In this document: positions 52,975 through 63,618 of the stretch, piece after piece
How positions within the stretch are numbered: position 1 is the stretch's first letter
Layout of the letters: every line of letters starts with the position of its first letter
NCBI GenBank assembly: GCA_022570795.1
Contig: JAKUDP010000004.1
Span: 1,426,001 to 1,490,000, forward strand
Length of the DNA: 64,000 nt
Direction of reading: 5' to 3'
Origin: Sphaerulina vaccinii
Taxonomy: Eukaryota > Ascomycota > Dothideomycetes > Mycosphaerellales > Mycosphaerellaceae
The notes under the pieces: model-generated
Databases searched by the model: none
Told to the model about the DNA's origin: nothing
The model's input: only the letters and a program-made list of their open reading frames with translations
Program-made: the position numbers and the translations under genes

Positions 52975-53718
52975 CTTGCCGAATGTCAGAAGTAGGTCGA
53001 CAAGGTACGGTCAATCGCTGCTTCAATCGGAAGTTATACCCTCTGGTGCACGACAATTAGATGCCGCCACTCTTTCTATGGATTATTCACGAATGTGCTG
53101 TGCTTTGATAGCGACCAGAACACGCTCAAAGGCTCTTTTAGGCAAATTCGAACAAGTGACGAGTACCGCAATCTGGAACACAGTCACTTTGGCAACGGAC
53201 TTGCTATCAGCGATCAGAAAGGCCGTGATGACTTTGAAGTCTACTCCGTTGAGCCGCCGAAGGATGGCAGCCGTGCGAGTCTCGGTCTTCTATATCTGGA
53301 CTGCTACCGAAGCTGCCGTGCTTCGACAGCAATAAGGACTCGATCAGTTGGCTTCAGGTAGAAGCGAACGTTCTTGCGCTTTCTGGAATCTCCAAGACAA
53401 GAAAGTCATGGGCACTACTCTCCAATTCCATCTCGAAATACGCGGTGCTTACGAGCGGGCAGAGATGGCCAGAGTTCTACTACGATACTCACACATTAGC
53501 TGAAGCCTGCGAGGTGGTCCCACAAGACTGCCTAAGCGCTGTGAATCCTTCATCTGTAGACACTGTTCCCGAGCGGCCAACACCTAGAATGGAGCATAGT
53601 CACATTGGCAACAGCCTTGGGGACATTCACTGCCCAATGACGTACTCTGCCTCTCATATCCATCTGTCCCTCCAGACTCTGCGCCGACCTATGCTTCTAT
53701 ACACACCAGCAGCTCAAC
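52975..53718. other. Gene-poor stretch with a weak internal repeat
   Basis: Two places (about 53178 and about 53587) share the phrase EHSHFGNGL / EHSHIGNSL in forward frames, suggesting a decayed duplicated coding fragment. No start-to-stop gene can be supported. Confidence 0.3.
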
Positions 53719-54048
53719 ATGGCTGGAACGAAGCGGAAGAGACAAGTCGAGAAACGCGGCGATGAAACTCCTCGACGAGCTTCTTCCCGTCTGCAAGAGA
53801 TCGTTGCAGACTCAACCGGATTAGAAGCTCCTTGACGAGTCTCATCGCCTTTCAACGCCGTGATCGCAGACTCTCCAAAAGTAGACCAACACATGGCTGA
53901 AGATGAGGAGGCGAAGTTGAAGCAGCAGCAGCAGCAGCTTGAGCAGAGACAGCATGTCAGCGATGACGCTAACGCCACAGAGGCACTGATCGACGCAAAG
54001 CCTCGGGTCAAAGGCATGATTACTGTCTCGGCTGGTGAAGGAGAATGA
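53719..54048 (+). pseudogene. Decayed small ORF with internal repeat and TGA
   Basis: ATG 53719 opens a basic peptide (MAGTKRKRQVEKRGDETPRR). The phrase TPRRASSRLQEIVADST is followed 20 codons later, in the same frame, by AP-stop-RVSSPFNAVIADSP, an evident second copy. The stop TGA (53833-53835) sits where the first copy has CGA (Arg), so a single C-to-T change explains it. The frame then stays open to 54048 through a CAG-encoded Gln run and ends in SAGEGE. Family unknown. The 38-codon product may be all that is made. Confidence 0.5.
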
Positions 54049-54716
54049 GGCAATTGTCGAATGTTGTTGGTCATCGGAGTCTCTATGCTGCTCGCTCCAA
54101 TTGGATGCACGAGCTCCAAGCACACAGCAATGTCCCCAATCAACGATGAGCGATACAGTCTGGCTGCGCAAGGTAGACGAGCGGGACTTGGGTGACAGGG
54201 TTGTAGTAGGCCGAGACTTGCATCGATACACCCCAGAGATCATGACTGCGAGCACTAAATAAGGGTACGGACAAGGGCGAATCTGCCGCCGGTCAGCGAA
54301 GCTGAGGTTGGCGAAGAAACCTCGAGACAGACCTGACTCTTGTGCAGGCAGATGATCACAATATGAACAGTACTTAACATGAGGACTGTATGCCTTATCC
54401 CTGTCGTGTGTAAGTGATTGTAACTGTGCGTGATGTAAGCTAAGAGCTGATGCAGATCAGGGTCGATGAGTTGGCAGGTGAAGTGAAGTGAAGCTGGAGC
54501 GGCAGAAGCGGGCGAGCTATTACTCGTTCTCAGTTGCGAGCTTGGACGTGTTTCCATTGCTGATAACACAACATCATTAGCGACCACGAAATTGTCTCGC
54601 CTCGCCCAACTCGAAGCTGTTGTTCCACCAGTCGACTTCATCACTCCGGGCACCGAGCTTCCGCACACGAATAACAGCATCTTCACCTGCTGGCCACCGC
54701 ACACTGCAACGACATC
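54049..54716. other. Intergenic
   Basis: 668 bp without a recognised gene; presumed promoter of the F-box-like gene. Confidence 0.4.
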
Positions 54717-55447
54717 ATGGCGGGAAAATTCAAGCGCGTGGCGGGCAAATATGGAGGCAAGAAATCTGGCGTCCGCGCCTCAGTGAAAAAGCACTTCGCC
54801 AAAACAACAAGCAAAGACAAAGATGTCCTCGTCAAGACGGCAAGCACGAAGAGAAGAACGTCTTTCCATTTTTCCGGCTCGCCAGAGAGCTTCGCGATCT
54901 GATCTATGATGAGTTGCTCGAGCGCGCACGCACCAAACTCGACACTGGTACCAATCTGGACTGGTTCTCGATCGACATGGTGCCGCGCCACACGACGATC
55001 TGCAAGCAATTCCACGAGGAGGCAATGGAACGCCGCCACGATGAGGTTGAGCTGGAGGTTGATGATCGCTCGACCTACACATTCCAAGCACCTAGCCTTT
55101 CGCCGGTCCTACTGAAGACAACCACTCTGACGGTCCGCCTAGTTTGCGGCAGGGGAGAGCTTCGAGCACACCAACGCTGGCTTTCGGATCTGCTCACCAA
55201 GATGCCGAATTTGAAATTCACGCGAATCATCATCAGATCAGTCACGGAGAGTTCAAACGAGGTCTTGTCCGAACTGCCGACTTCAGAGTTCTGGATCAAC
55301 GTCCCAGGTCTCAGTGAGCTCCAGGTTTCGGTGGCGTATGCAGCCATGCACGACAGATTGCTATGGGACTTTGGCGAGCCACCAGAGGGTTTGGTACTGA
55401 AGTGGAATGCTGAGTTGAAGAAGCTGGAAATGCCACTGACGTCCTGA
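54717..55447 (+). CDS. F-box/2EXR-like protein with uncertain 5' structure
   Basis: The body, to stop 55447, contains FFRLARELRDLIYDELLERART, the opening helix pair of the fungal F-box/2EXR-like families. IDMVPRHTTICKQFHEEAMER and a beta-rich LLKTTTLTVRLVC region follow. That frame has no ATG upstream. ATG 54717 starts a convincing basic N-terminus (MAGKFKRVAGKYGGKKSGV) in another frame. Either a weak 62-bp intron (GTGAAA...GGCAAG, ending just before the HEEKN codons) joins them, or a 1-nt deletion near 54865 does. The function is unknown; such proteins are abundant and lineage-variable in this class. Confidence 0.55.
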
Positions 55448-55866
55448 GCTCTGCGTAAGCTGGCACAACATAAGATCAAAGCGATAAGCCCTGCAATTGC
55501 TGTCACAACAGCAAGATGAGGTGAGCCACACAAGCCATGAACAGGAATAATGGAGAGCTGACATATGGCTGGCAGATAGGAGCTGAGTGATCCAGTTGAG
55601 ATACGGAACCGACGCTACTCGAGAAGACAGGACAATGAAGAAGAAGCTTTGCAGCTGCCAGTCCGCGCAGCTGTCCAGTTGCACGGCATCTTCAGCGCGA
55701 GTCTCAAGATTACCGGGTGGCACGTGTGGGATCAAAATTGCCACTGATGCCGGCCATGAAATCAAGCTACAGCTGCCGGCGCTGCATGCGTTGCGGTGAG
55801 CATGTCAGTAGGAGAACACGGTGTGCGCTTGTACCTTCTAGATGCTACATAGAAGCACGCATGACT
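55448..55866. other. Intergenic between convergent genes
   Basis: 3' flanks of the F-box-like gene and the CoA-transferase. No ORF of note. Confidence 0.4.
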
Positions 55867-57426
55867 CTACGATATCACACCTTCACTTTTCAGAGCCTCA
55901 ACTTCATCCACCTTCATACCAAGCACTTCCGTCAGCACTTCCGTCGTATGTTGCCCTAAAGTCGGTGGTGGACTCCTTATGCTAGGATTCGTATCGCTGA
56001 ACTTCACAGGCGGACTGACGAGCTTCATAGTGCCGCAAGTAGGATGCTCAACTTCTGTCACCATGCATCGCTCTCGTGCTGTTCAACCATTAGCACACAC
56101 ATCTCATCTCACATCGCGATGAACTTACTATGCTCCAGCTCCAGCGTCATCTTCACATCGTTAATCGGCGCATATGGCATTCCACTACCCTCAAAGATCA
56201 CCAACCACTCTTCTGTCGTCTTCGTGACTGTTATAGCTTCGATCTTTTCTTCCAATTCATCTCGGACTTTCACTCGATCAGCGTTCGTCTTGTACCTTGC
56301 GTCAGTGGCCCATTCAGCTTTTCCGAATTTCTCGCACATAATGCCGAACAAACGATCGTTACCGCCACCGATGAGAATGTCGCCATCTTTCGTCTTGAAG
56401 CCTTTGTAAGGTACAATACTCGGGTGAGCAGTTCCCCAACGACCAGAATCAGGCTTACCAGACACGAGACAACTCGATGCAATGTTAGCTAGCGTGGCAA
56501 TCTGGCAATCCGCAAGTGCCACATCGATATGCTGTCCTCTGCCCGTCTTGGCCCTCGCGAGTAAAGCCGCCATAACGCTATTACTCGTGTACAAACCAGT
56601 CGTCAGATCTGTAACTGCCACGCCAACCTTGGCAGGAGGTCCATCTCGATGTCCCGTAATGTGCATAAGTCCCATCTCAGCTTCGACCATGACATCGTAG
56701 CCAGCTCGATTCTTGTTAGGACCTGTTTGACCATAGCCCGTGATACTAGCGTAGATGATCTTGGGGTTGACAGCTGATATGCTAGCGTAGTCCATGTTAT
56801 ATTTCTTCAAGGCTCCAGGGAGGTAGTTCTCGACTAGGACTTCGCATTCTTTGACTAGTTTGTGGAGGATCTCGACGCCGGAGGGAGATTGGAAGGAGAG
56901 GCCTATGGATTTCTTGTTGCGGTTGACCTGGACTTGGTTAGTGAGAGTGAGATATATGATATGGTGGTAAGCATACAGCTAAGAAGTAGGCACTTTCGCC
57001 TGCACCTTGGTTGCCACTCTGCTCGGTGTAGGAAGCATATGGAGGGCCCCATGCCCGCGTGTCATCGCCTCTTGTAGGATGTTCGATCTTGATCACTTCG
57101 GCACTATCGTCTCATAAGCCAAGAGTCTCGAAACAGCCAGACCTGGGAGGTCGTACTGGGCTCAGTATGCATACCCGAGGTCACCCAGTATTTGTGTACA
57201 GTATGGCTATCATCAATGAGCATGTTGGACATGGTTCAGGTATAATATTCAGACGTACACCAGCAAGCACTCTGGTCATATCAAGGACTTTGATGCCAGC
57301 CAATGGCAGTTTGCTTGGATCTGAAGCCGGCGTGGCTAGCCATCTTCGCTGCAACAGTGCTCGGCCCGTGGGTTGAAATGATGACGAAGAACGACTCCAA
57401 AGCCGCAGAGATCTGTGTAGAGACAT
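55867..57426 (-). CDS. Mitochondrial class III CoA-transferase (CaiB/BaiF family)
   Basis: Five exons: 57259-57426, 57175-57206, 56977-57103, 56129-56927 and 55867-56078. Exon 2 is only 32 bp. All phases agree, giving 445 residues. A mitochondrial-type leader (SLHRSLRLWSRSSSSFQ...RRWLA) precedes LAGIKVLDMTRVLAGPYCTQILGDLGAEVIKIEHP, the family hallmark. VNRNKKSIGLSF, LVENYLPGALKKY, ASITGYGQTGP and GYDVMVEAEMGLMHITG follow; the Asp of GYD is the catalytic residue that forms the acyl anhydride in this family. GGGNDRLF and EVEHPTCGTMKLV are near the end. It resembles succinyl-CoA:dicarboxylate CoA-transferases (SUGCT-like); the exact acids are not inferable. It is divergent from riboflavin synthase over 236 bp. 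Confidence 0.92.
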
Positions 57427-57662
57427 TGTGTGTCAATCGAGGCCAGCTCACACGCTGACAGTATATAGTCACACGTCTTTCATTGACCACGCGACATTGT
57501 ACAGGAAGACATGCAGTCCAAGGAACCGAACAAGGAAGGTCACCTCGGTCCACTGCCAAGATATATCGCCGATCTCGGACCTGTTGGTGAATACTTGCAT
57601 GACGCTTATTCTTGCTTCCAAACCATCGAACCTCATCCCAAGACTATCGAAGCACTGCGAAA

Positions 57663-58414
57663 ATGTTCACAGGCATCGTCGAGACTGTTGGCAGTACGTC
57701 TTGTGCTTCTCCTCCTCTCGTTTTGACGGACGCTGCGCTGACATTCGGCCAGCCGTCTCTAAGCTCGTGGAGCTCGATGAGTCTTCCAGTGGTGGTGGAG
57801 GAACTTCCTTGACTATTAGCGACTGTGCTGAGATTCTGGTTGACTGTCATTTGGGAGACAGTATCAGCGTTAATGGTACATGCTTGACTGTTACTGAGTT
57901 CAGCAAGGATGAGTTCAAGGTGGGCGTTGCGCCTGAGACTCTTCGAAGGACGAATTTGGGAAAGTTGAAGGAGAGCAGTGGGGTGAACCTTGAGCGTGCT
58001 GTGAGTGCCAGTACGAGGATGGGGGGTCACTTTGTGCAGGGACATGTGGATACTGTCGCTGTGATCGCGGAGAAGAGGCCTGATGGCAATGCTATCACTT
58101 TCCGCCTGCAGCCGAGAGACAAGAGCGTGCTGCGGTACATTGTGGAGAAGGGATACGTGACGCTCGATGGCGCTTCTCTGACAGTTACTGCTGTGAATGA
58201 TGAGGCGGGATGGTGGGAGATCATGATGATTGCCTATACACAAGAGAAGGTTGTCATGGCACAGAAGGAGAAGGGCGAGGATGTGAATGTGGAAGTCGAC
58301 ATGGTTGGCAAATATGTCGAGAAGAGCGTGGCGGCATACTTTGAAGGCAGTGGCGCCACTGGCGGAGCAATGCTCGAGAAGATGGTCCAGAATATCGTGA
58401 AGGGAACGCGATAA
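57663..58414 (+). CDS. Riboflavin synthase alpha chain
   Basis: Two exons, 57663-57693 and 57753-58414, with a 59-bp intron (GTACGT...GGCCAG); 230 residues. The 31-nt first exon gives MFTGIVETVG, the invariant start, and splicing adds TVSKLVELD. Two lumazine-binding repeats follow: DSISVNGTCLTVTEFSKDEF...RAVSASTRMGGHFVQGHVD (about 60-125) and KSVLRYIVEKGYVTLDGASLTVT (about 150-175). The C-terminal helix (EKMVQNIV) mediates trimerisation in the family. The enzyme dismutates two 6,7-dimethyl-8-ribityllumazines to riboflavin, the last step of the pathway, in the cytosol. The length is normal (about 230). Confidence 0.94.
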
Positions 58415-58501
58415 GCTGTCAAAATGTGAAATGAGTGCAACGAAGTGAATACTATGAAGTGAATGCACAAACCTGAAGTGAGTACCAGCTGCTCGCCGAC
58501 A

Positions 58502-58543
58502 GCTAACTTCAATAGTCATCAAGCTAACTTCAATAGTCATCAA
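58502..58543. repeat. Perfect 21-bp tandem duplication
   Basis: The unit GCTAACTTCAATAGTCATCAA occurs twice back to back between riboflavin synthase and the BTB gene, with a third partial copy (GCTA) after it. It lies about 190 bp upstream of the BTB start and may be a replication-slippage product in the leader or promoter. Confidence 0.8.
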
Positions 58544-58736
58544 GCTATTGTTGCTGCGACTACATCAGTTACATCTCCACTGACCTCTCAGCAACACGAC
58601 CGCAACCACAACCACTACTCGGCAGGACGAGATCATCTCTGTGCACACCCATCGACAACGGCACTGCATTGCCACGCACGGCGCAGAAACATTCTTGACC
58701 GCCTCGAAGGCAGGTGTTCGCGCAACATCTGCCGCA

Positions 58737-60141
58737 ATGTCGTCCAGATCACCTGCCAACACTCTTGGCGCATACCTGGAAAATATTGCAGATATCGAGT
58801 CAGCCACTGCCTCCAAACCAGCTGCTGATGACCAGGAGACATTCATGGAGCTGTGCACTCTCTTCGAGCCAAACGAAGATTGTATCTGCGAGTTCGGCGA
58901 TGTCATACTCGTGGTCGACGATGGCTTCCACCCAGTCGAGAAGCTTCGAGTCTCCTCCTGTGTGCTGGCCATGAGTTCTAGAGTCTTCAAGACTCTCTTC
59001 TCGAAGCGATACGTAGAAGGTCTGAACGGCAAGGATCGATCTTCCAGTGAGCCCTACGAGATCGCGCTCCCAGATGCGCCAGCTCCAATGAAGCAGTTGT
59101 GTCGACTACTGCATCACCAAGATGTTCCTGGCGGAGAACCTGGAGCAGACTGGAGGGTACGTTATCCGGACTTCCTCTGCACGCGGATGGTCACCAAGCT
59201 ATTGCAGCTTTGCACAGAGTGCAGAACCATTGGCTTCGCTTTCAGCGCTAATACTATTACAGAGCCCTTCAGTGCTGCTTGAATTCGCGATCGTCGCCGA
59301 CAAATACGAGTGTGCCCAGTCCGTCAAGCTGCAAATCGATACAATGTTCCAAAAAGTCGATGATAATGAGAGCGAAGACCCAAATTACTGGCCGGAAGAG
59401 TACAACCTTGAACGCCTTGTCGCAGCCGCGTACATACTGGACCAGACCAAGCACTTCCGGAAATTGACAAGTCGACTGGTCCTTGAACGACCTAAGATCC
59501 AGGCGAGCGACTTCGAGCGCAGGTGTCTGGAACTGCTACCAGAGCGACTTGTGGGTTCTCTCTTCAACCAACAAAACATCGCCCAGCAGGAAATGGCCAG
59601 ACAAGTGACTGGTCTCATAAACGAGTTCAAGAAGTCGTGCGCAATTGCCTCGCGTGAGAGTCTCTTGTTCGTATTCATGGACAAGCTCGAAAACTGGCGC
59701 ATTTGGCCAGTGGCAAATCGCCATGGCACGCTCAAGGTTAACCTCGAATGCCTGGAGAACGTGGAAATGCCCCTCATCTCTCTTACGAATACCATCGAGA
59801 CACCAAAGCCGAAGGATGATGGCGATGCTTGGCGCTCGCGTGCGTCTTCGGTCACCCAATGGCAAGATGGCTGGGGCGGTGGTCGGCCTACTCGCTCCAC
59901 TTATCATGTTCCGGACTACGTCGACGTTCAGCACATTCGCGCACCTACCGAGAGATCATTGAAGCTTCGCGCGGCAAAGGTTCGAGACCTCTGCGTTGGG
60001 GTATGTTTGGACTGCATCAAAGGCGTCGAGTGCCTTAGAAGCCACCGTCATGGTTGGGATAGTGGATGTCGGTGGGGTCCCGAGATCATTGGTTATAACG
60101 ACGATAGGGGTTCCATCTACGAAGACACCCGAGGAGTATGA
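58737..60141 (+). CDS. BTB/POZ-type protein (copy 3)
   Basis: Two exons, 58737-59156 and 59263-60141, with a 106-bp intron (GTACGT...TTACAG); 432 residues. The BTB fold is clearer than in copies 1 and 2: CICEFGDVILVVDDG, LRVSSCVLAMSSRVFKTLFS, ALPDAPAPMKQLCRLLHH, then across the intron SVLLEFAIVADKYECAQSVK. The middle is helical (NLERLVAAAYILDQTKHFRK). Near residue 400 is VRDLCVGVCLDCIKG, the CLDC box also seen in the other two. The role is unknown. It is 35 kb from the tandem pair, so dispersal or independent retention is possible. Confidence 0.82.
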
Positions 60142-61048
60142 TTTCGACCACGACATCAAGTATCCTGGCTATTGGGAGGAATGCTGGTAGATCGAAAAGA
60201 TCTCCCGGAGGCAAGCAGCACCATGCTGCAGACGTTGCAAACGGCAGATGACACTAAGGCATCAGAGAACCGAGACACTTGCGAAAAGGTGGCTTGATTT
60301 GGCTCGAGCAAAGCCAAGGATGAGATACGAAGTCGACAAGCTTCTCCGAAGGCTGGAAGTAGCTATGCTGCGGAGGTCGCGGACACTTGCAGCACGCGAT
60401 GGTATCAGAGAAAGGAGAGACTTTGCAGGAAGGACACTCAGATTGGCTCCCGCAGAGGCCAAGGCACGACCTTATTGAGCGCAAAGGTCGAGATGGAAGG
60501 ATGACGATATCTTCTTCAACCCGTTTGGACTGGAATGCTCTCATTACGTATGAGGCCGAAGACAGCACGACTGAGCACACAGAGACGAGAGACGCACATA
60601 GTCCAAATGCCAAGAATATCATGAACTCTATTCCCTATCCCTTCCCAAAGAAAAGTGGCTGATAGCAACATATATCTTGCTACCAGTACTCCAGTCATGG
60701 CAAGGGCTGTGCAATGCATGTAAACTTTCCTGAGAAGCTATCGTGCTCACTTCTCCTCCTGCCAGAAGGTCCTATTGGTGCTCCCAATAATCTACTGTCC
60801 TCACTTTTGTTCTCTCTGGTCCATTGTCCTCACTTTCAAGTATCGTACCAGTGGTAGAGATTAATTCATGAGTGTACTCCAGGCACCTCTCAGCTATATA
60901 TTCTACCGTCTGTGCGCTCGTCTCGGACTTTTATTACACCACTTACAACAATATAATCGTGCCACTTCCAACACATCAAGACTACCATATCAACCAGACT
61001 CAATAGTCCGAAGCTTCTACAACACCATCAGACACTAGAGAAGAAATA
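60142..61048. other. Intergenic, 0.9 kb
   Basis: Short frames only (for example 60387-60662) without features. The last 150 bp are CA/AT-rich leader of the next gene. Confidence 0.4.
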
Positions 61049-61100
61049 GTAAGTCCACACTTGATCCATACTGTCCTTATCAAGTACTAACACCTCACAG
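61049..61100 (+). other. Probable 5'UTR intron
   Basis: GTAAGT donor at 61049, TACTAAC branch site near 61085 and CACAG acceptor ending at 61100, 19 bp before the ATG of the repeat protein. The textbook branch site makes this a likely spliced leader intron and supports the gene downstream. Confidence 0.65.
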
Positions 61101-61119
61101 CAGCATCCTCATATCACAT

Positions 61120-61821
61120 ATGAGCAACCAGGCATCTCCCAACATGTCTCCCCACCAAGCACCACAGACCATGCCACTACAGTGGCAACCATACCAGTCC
61201 GCAAATGACCTCGAGGTCGCGGAGACAAGCGACGATACCGGGAGTGTGATCTACACTCCCTCAACGACGGCTGCTAGCTCGTCATCTCCAAGAACCTTCG
61301 CCGACTCTGCCCGCGAAGCGGGCTGCTATGCACCAGACGCCCGTACCAGCTTCTATCGAAACTTCGAAAGAGGCGCCAGAAGAGCAGGTTGCTATAGTCC
61401 ACAAGCAGCAACCTTCGTGCCTCAAGAGGCTTCCTGGGAGCATGTTGCTATGGTTGAGGAGGCGGCCAGAGTGGCCTTGGTTCGCCGTGCTCACGAGGAA
61501 GCAGGGGTGTTGTATAGGATGATGGACGAGGTGGCAGATGAGGATGATGCTCGTCTCCTGTCTCAGACTCGCACTCGCGAGGTACAAGCTGAGATGTATA
61601 AGATGATGGACGAGGTGGCAGATGAGGATGATGCACGTCTCTTCTCCAGATACGAAGACTCACTACGCTTCGAAGTAACTTGTCCGTGGAGTGGACAGAC
61701 GATGCTGTTGTCTCCGAGAACGACACAGCTGCCAGGGTTGCCACTGTACGCAGAGCCGTTACCAGATCGCAGGCCTGCGAGAGTAGATCACACGAGGCGT
61801 GTGTCTCGATTCTTTCCGTAG
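61120..61821 (+). CDS. Unknown protein with recent internal duplications
   Basis: Single coding exon, 233 residues. It contains two kinds of repeat. Near residues 66-95, REAGCYAPDARTSFY and RRAGCYSPQA; near 133-176, YRMMDEVADEDDARLLS and YKMMDEVADEDDARLFS, the latter encoded by 32 identical bases 84 bp apart. Both ends are Pro/Ser-rich and probably disordered; there is no signal peptide. A leader intron with a perfect branch site precedes it. Family unknown; the repeated helices could bind a partner in tandem. Confidence 0.6.
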   Translation: MSNQASPNMSPHQAPQTMPLQWQPYQSANDLEVAETSDDTGSVIYTPSTTAASSSSPRTFADSAREAGCYAPDARTSFYRNFERGARRAGCYSPQAATFVPQEASWEHVAMVEEAARVALVRRAHEEAGVLYRMMDEVADEDDARLLSQTRTREVQAEMYKMMDEVADEDDARLFSRYEDSLRFEVTCPWSGQTMLLSPRTTQLPGLPLYAEPLPDRRPARVDHTRRVSRFFP

Positions 61822-62255
61822 GTACTTCAAGGAGGGATACGTGCCTCTAGGTCTGTGGTAGCTCCATGCCACCGTCAGTAGGTCTGGAGTGCTGAGTCGA
61901 TGAAGGATGAAATACGGAGAAGAGAGACTTTGATGGACACTGCGAGCCTGAAAGGCAGGATGTTGATAATGTTAACCTAGCTAGAATTCGAATGTGCTTG
62001 AACTTACACAGTTCTTCTTGCCCTTCTCGTTCTTGTGATGTCGCCTCATCTTTGTAATATTCGATGTTATTGTAACGTGAAAGTGAAGTGAAGTGAAGTT
62101 AGAAAGGCAGGAGCTCTTATCGGCGGCTCCTCGGCACATTCCCGCCGACACGTCTCCACACGCATAGGGAGCGTCTGCGCGTGTTCCTCTCCAACACTTC
62201 AACAAACTTCTTGGAAAGCCATACACATTGCGCCAGAACAGAGAACACTGCCAAA
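61822..62255. other. Intergenic / Got1 promoter
   Basis: A GTGAAGTGAAGTGAAGTTAG micro-repeat at about 62079-62100 lies 155 bp upstream of the Got1 start. No gene. Confidence 0.45.
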
Positions 62256-62923
62256 ATGCCCACCTACTGGCTCTCCGACAGTCAAAGTCCGTCCTTACTC
62301 CCTCCCCTTCCTCTCCACACCATCACTAACATCTCATCTATCTATCCAGAAATCGGCGTCGCATTCTGCACAGGCGGTAGGTAAGCTCCTCCCCTCCTCC
62401 TTGCCCTCACACCCATCTAACATATCTTAGGCGGCTTCTTCCTCCTCTTCGGCCTAATCCTCCTCTTCGACCGCGCCCTCCTCGCAATGGGCGACATACT
62501 TTTCCTCATAGGAATAACTCTCCTTCTCGGCCCAGCTAGAACCTTCGCATTCTTTGCCCGACGCCAAAAATGGAGAGGGACGTTAGCGTTCTGGTCGGGA
62601 ATTCTACTTATTTTGGCCAGATGGCCGGTGATTGGGTTTGGGGTGCAGTGTTATGGGTGAGTGAATGACCGATGAGCTTGCGAGGAGGAACATGACGAAG
62701 AGAATATAGATGGGGAGGATGTGGGAGGGAGGGTTTGGAATTGCACTGCGTTACTAACGCTCCTGCTCACAGAATGTTCATACTCTTTGGAGAATTCTTC
62801 AAAACGATAGCAGGTTTTGCGTATAATGTTCCTGTAGTGGGACCGTATATCGCCAAAGCTTTGAATGTCGCGGGGGATAAAGCTGGGGCTGATGAGAGGA
62901 GGCATAAGGATTTGCCGGTTTGA
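62256..62923 (+). CDS. Got1-family vesicle transport membrane protein
   Basis: Four exons, 62256-62286, 62350-62376 (27 bp), 62431-62656 and 62773-62923, phases agreeing; 144 residues. Splicing restores WLSDSQKIGVAFCTGGGFFLLFG, the family start. Four hydrophobic segments follow (FFLLFGLILLFDRALLAMG, ILFLIGITLLLGPARTFAFF, LAFWSGILLILARWPVIGFG and ILFGEFFKTIAGFAYNVPVV), as expected for Got1/Sft2-type tetraspanning proteins. The conserved FFARRQKWRGT loop sits between TM2 and TM3. The role is ER-to-Golgi and intra-Golgi vesicle traffic. The upstream Pro/Leu-rich frame after exon 1 is intron. Confidence 0.92.
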
Positions 62924-63618
62924 AAGAGAAGAAGAGGACGCGAACGCATGAATATGGAAGACGGAGAAAGAAGGCAAGACTAAGACGGATGAAGTTGAAT
63001 GATGATGACATGAGAAGCATGAAGAGATGCCAGGGCACGTTTACGAGTCTGCAGATTGGACGGATATGGAACGATGTGCCTATTCTGCCACGAGCCATCG
63101 CAGTCAGACGAAGAGGAGGAGAAGCATGGAAGAGGCTCACGGCGAGGATTGAAAGGCCACCCGTGCCCTCGTAAGAACCACTCAATGGCTATGTGGCTCT
63201 GTCCGAGCTCGATAACAGCGAAGATGAGAATGGAGTGTTCAGATTCTGTGGAAACGCTCAATGTCATAGGACTGTCATTATGCTGCTCTTCCAGCCCAGG
63301 ATGCGCTCGCCATAGGAGATGGTATCATGCCTTTTATCGTATCAAAAAAACCAAAGAAACTTTTTGTCATGCTCATCTCCATTGGAAAGCCTGCAGCTGG
63401 CGCACGACCGTCTCCACGCTAGCGTAAGAATCTCTCTCTGCCTTTCTGTCGCCCCAGCTCATACCAGAATGCATCAACGCATTAGTGGGCTCGCCCCAGT
63501 TTCGCAGGAGAACGCTCAAGACGACTTTTTCAGAGATGTCGTACATGACTGGTCCATATTGTCTGAAGACCGCAGCTTCGTATGCCGAGTCGGTGAGCAG
63601 CTCTTCCCAGTGGTTCTC
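62924..63618. other. Intergenic between convergent Got1 and DAHP synthase
   Basis: 695 bp with overlapping short frames; a CLFCHEP-containing plus-strand frame at 63056 lacks support. Nothing recognised. Confidence 0.4.

Noticed and set aside
57428..57662. Upstream extension of the riboflavin synthase frame to 57428
   Set aside because: The invariant MFTGIVETVG start lies in the short exon at 57663 in a different frame; the extension is promoter and intron.
62980..63427. Frames with CLFCHEP between Got1 and DAHP synthase
   Set aside because: A single CxxC and overlapping frames on both strands; not enough to call a gene.
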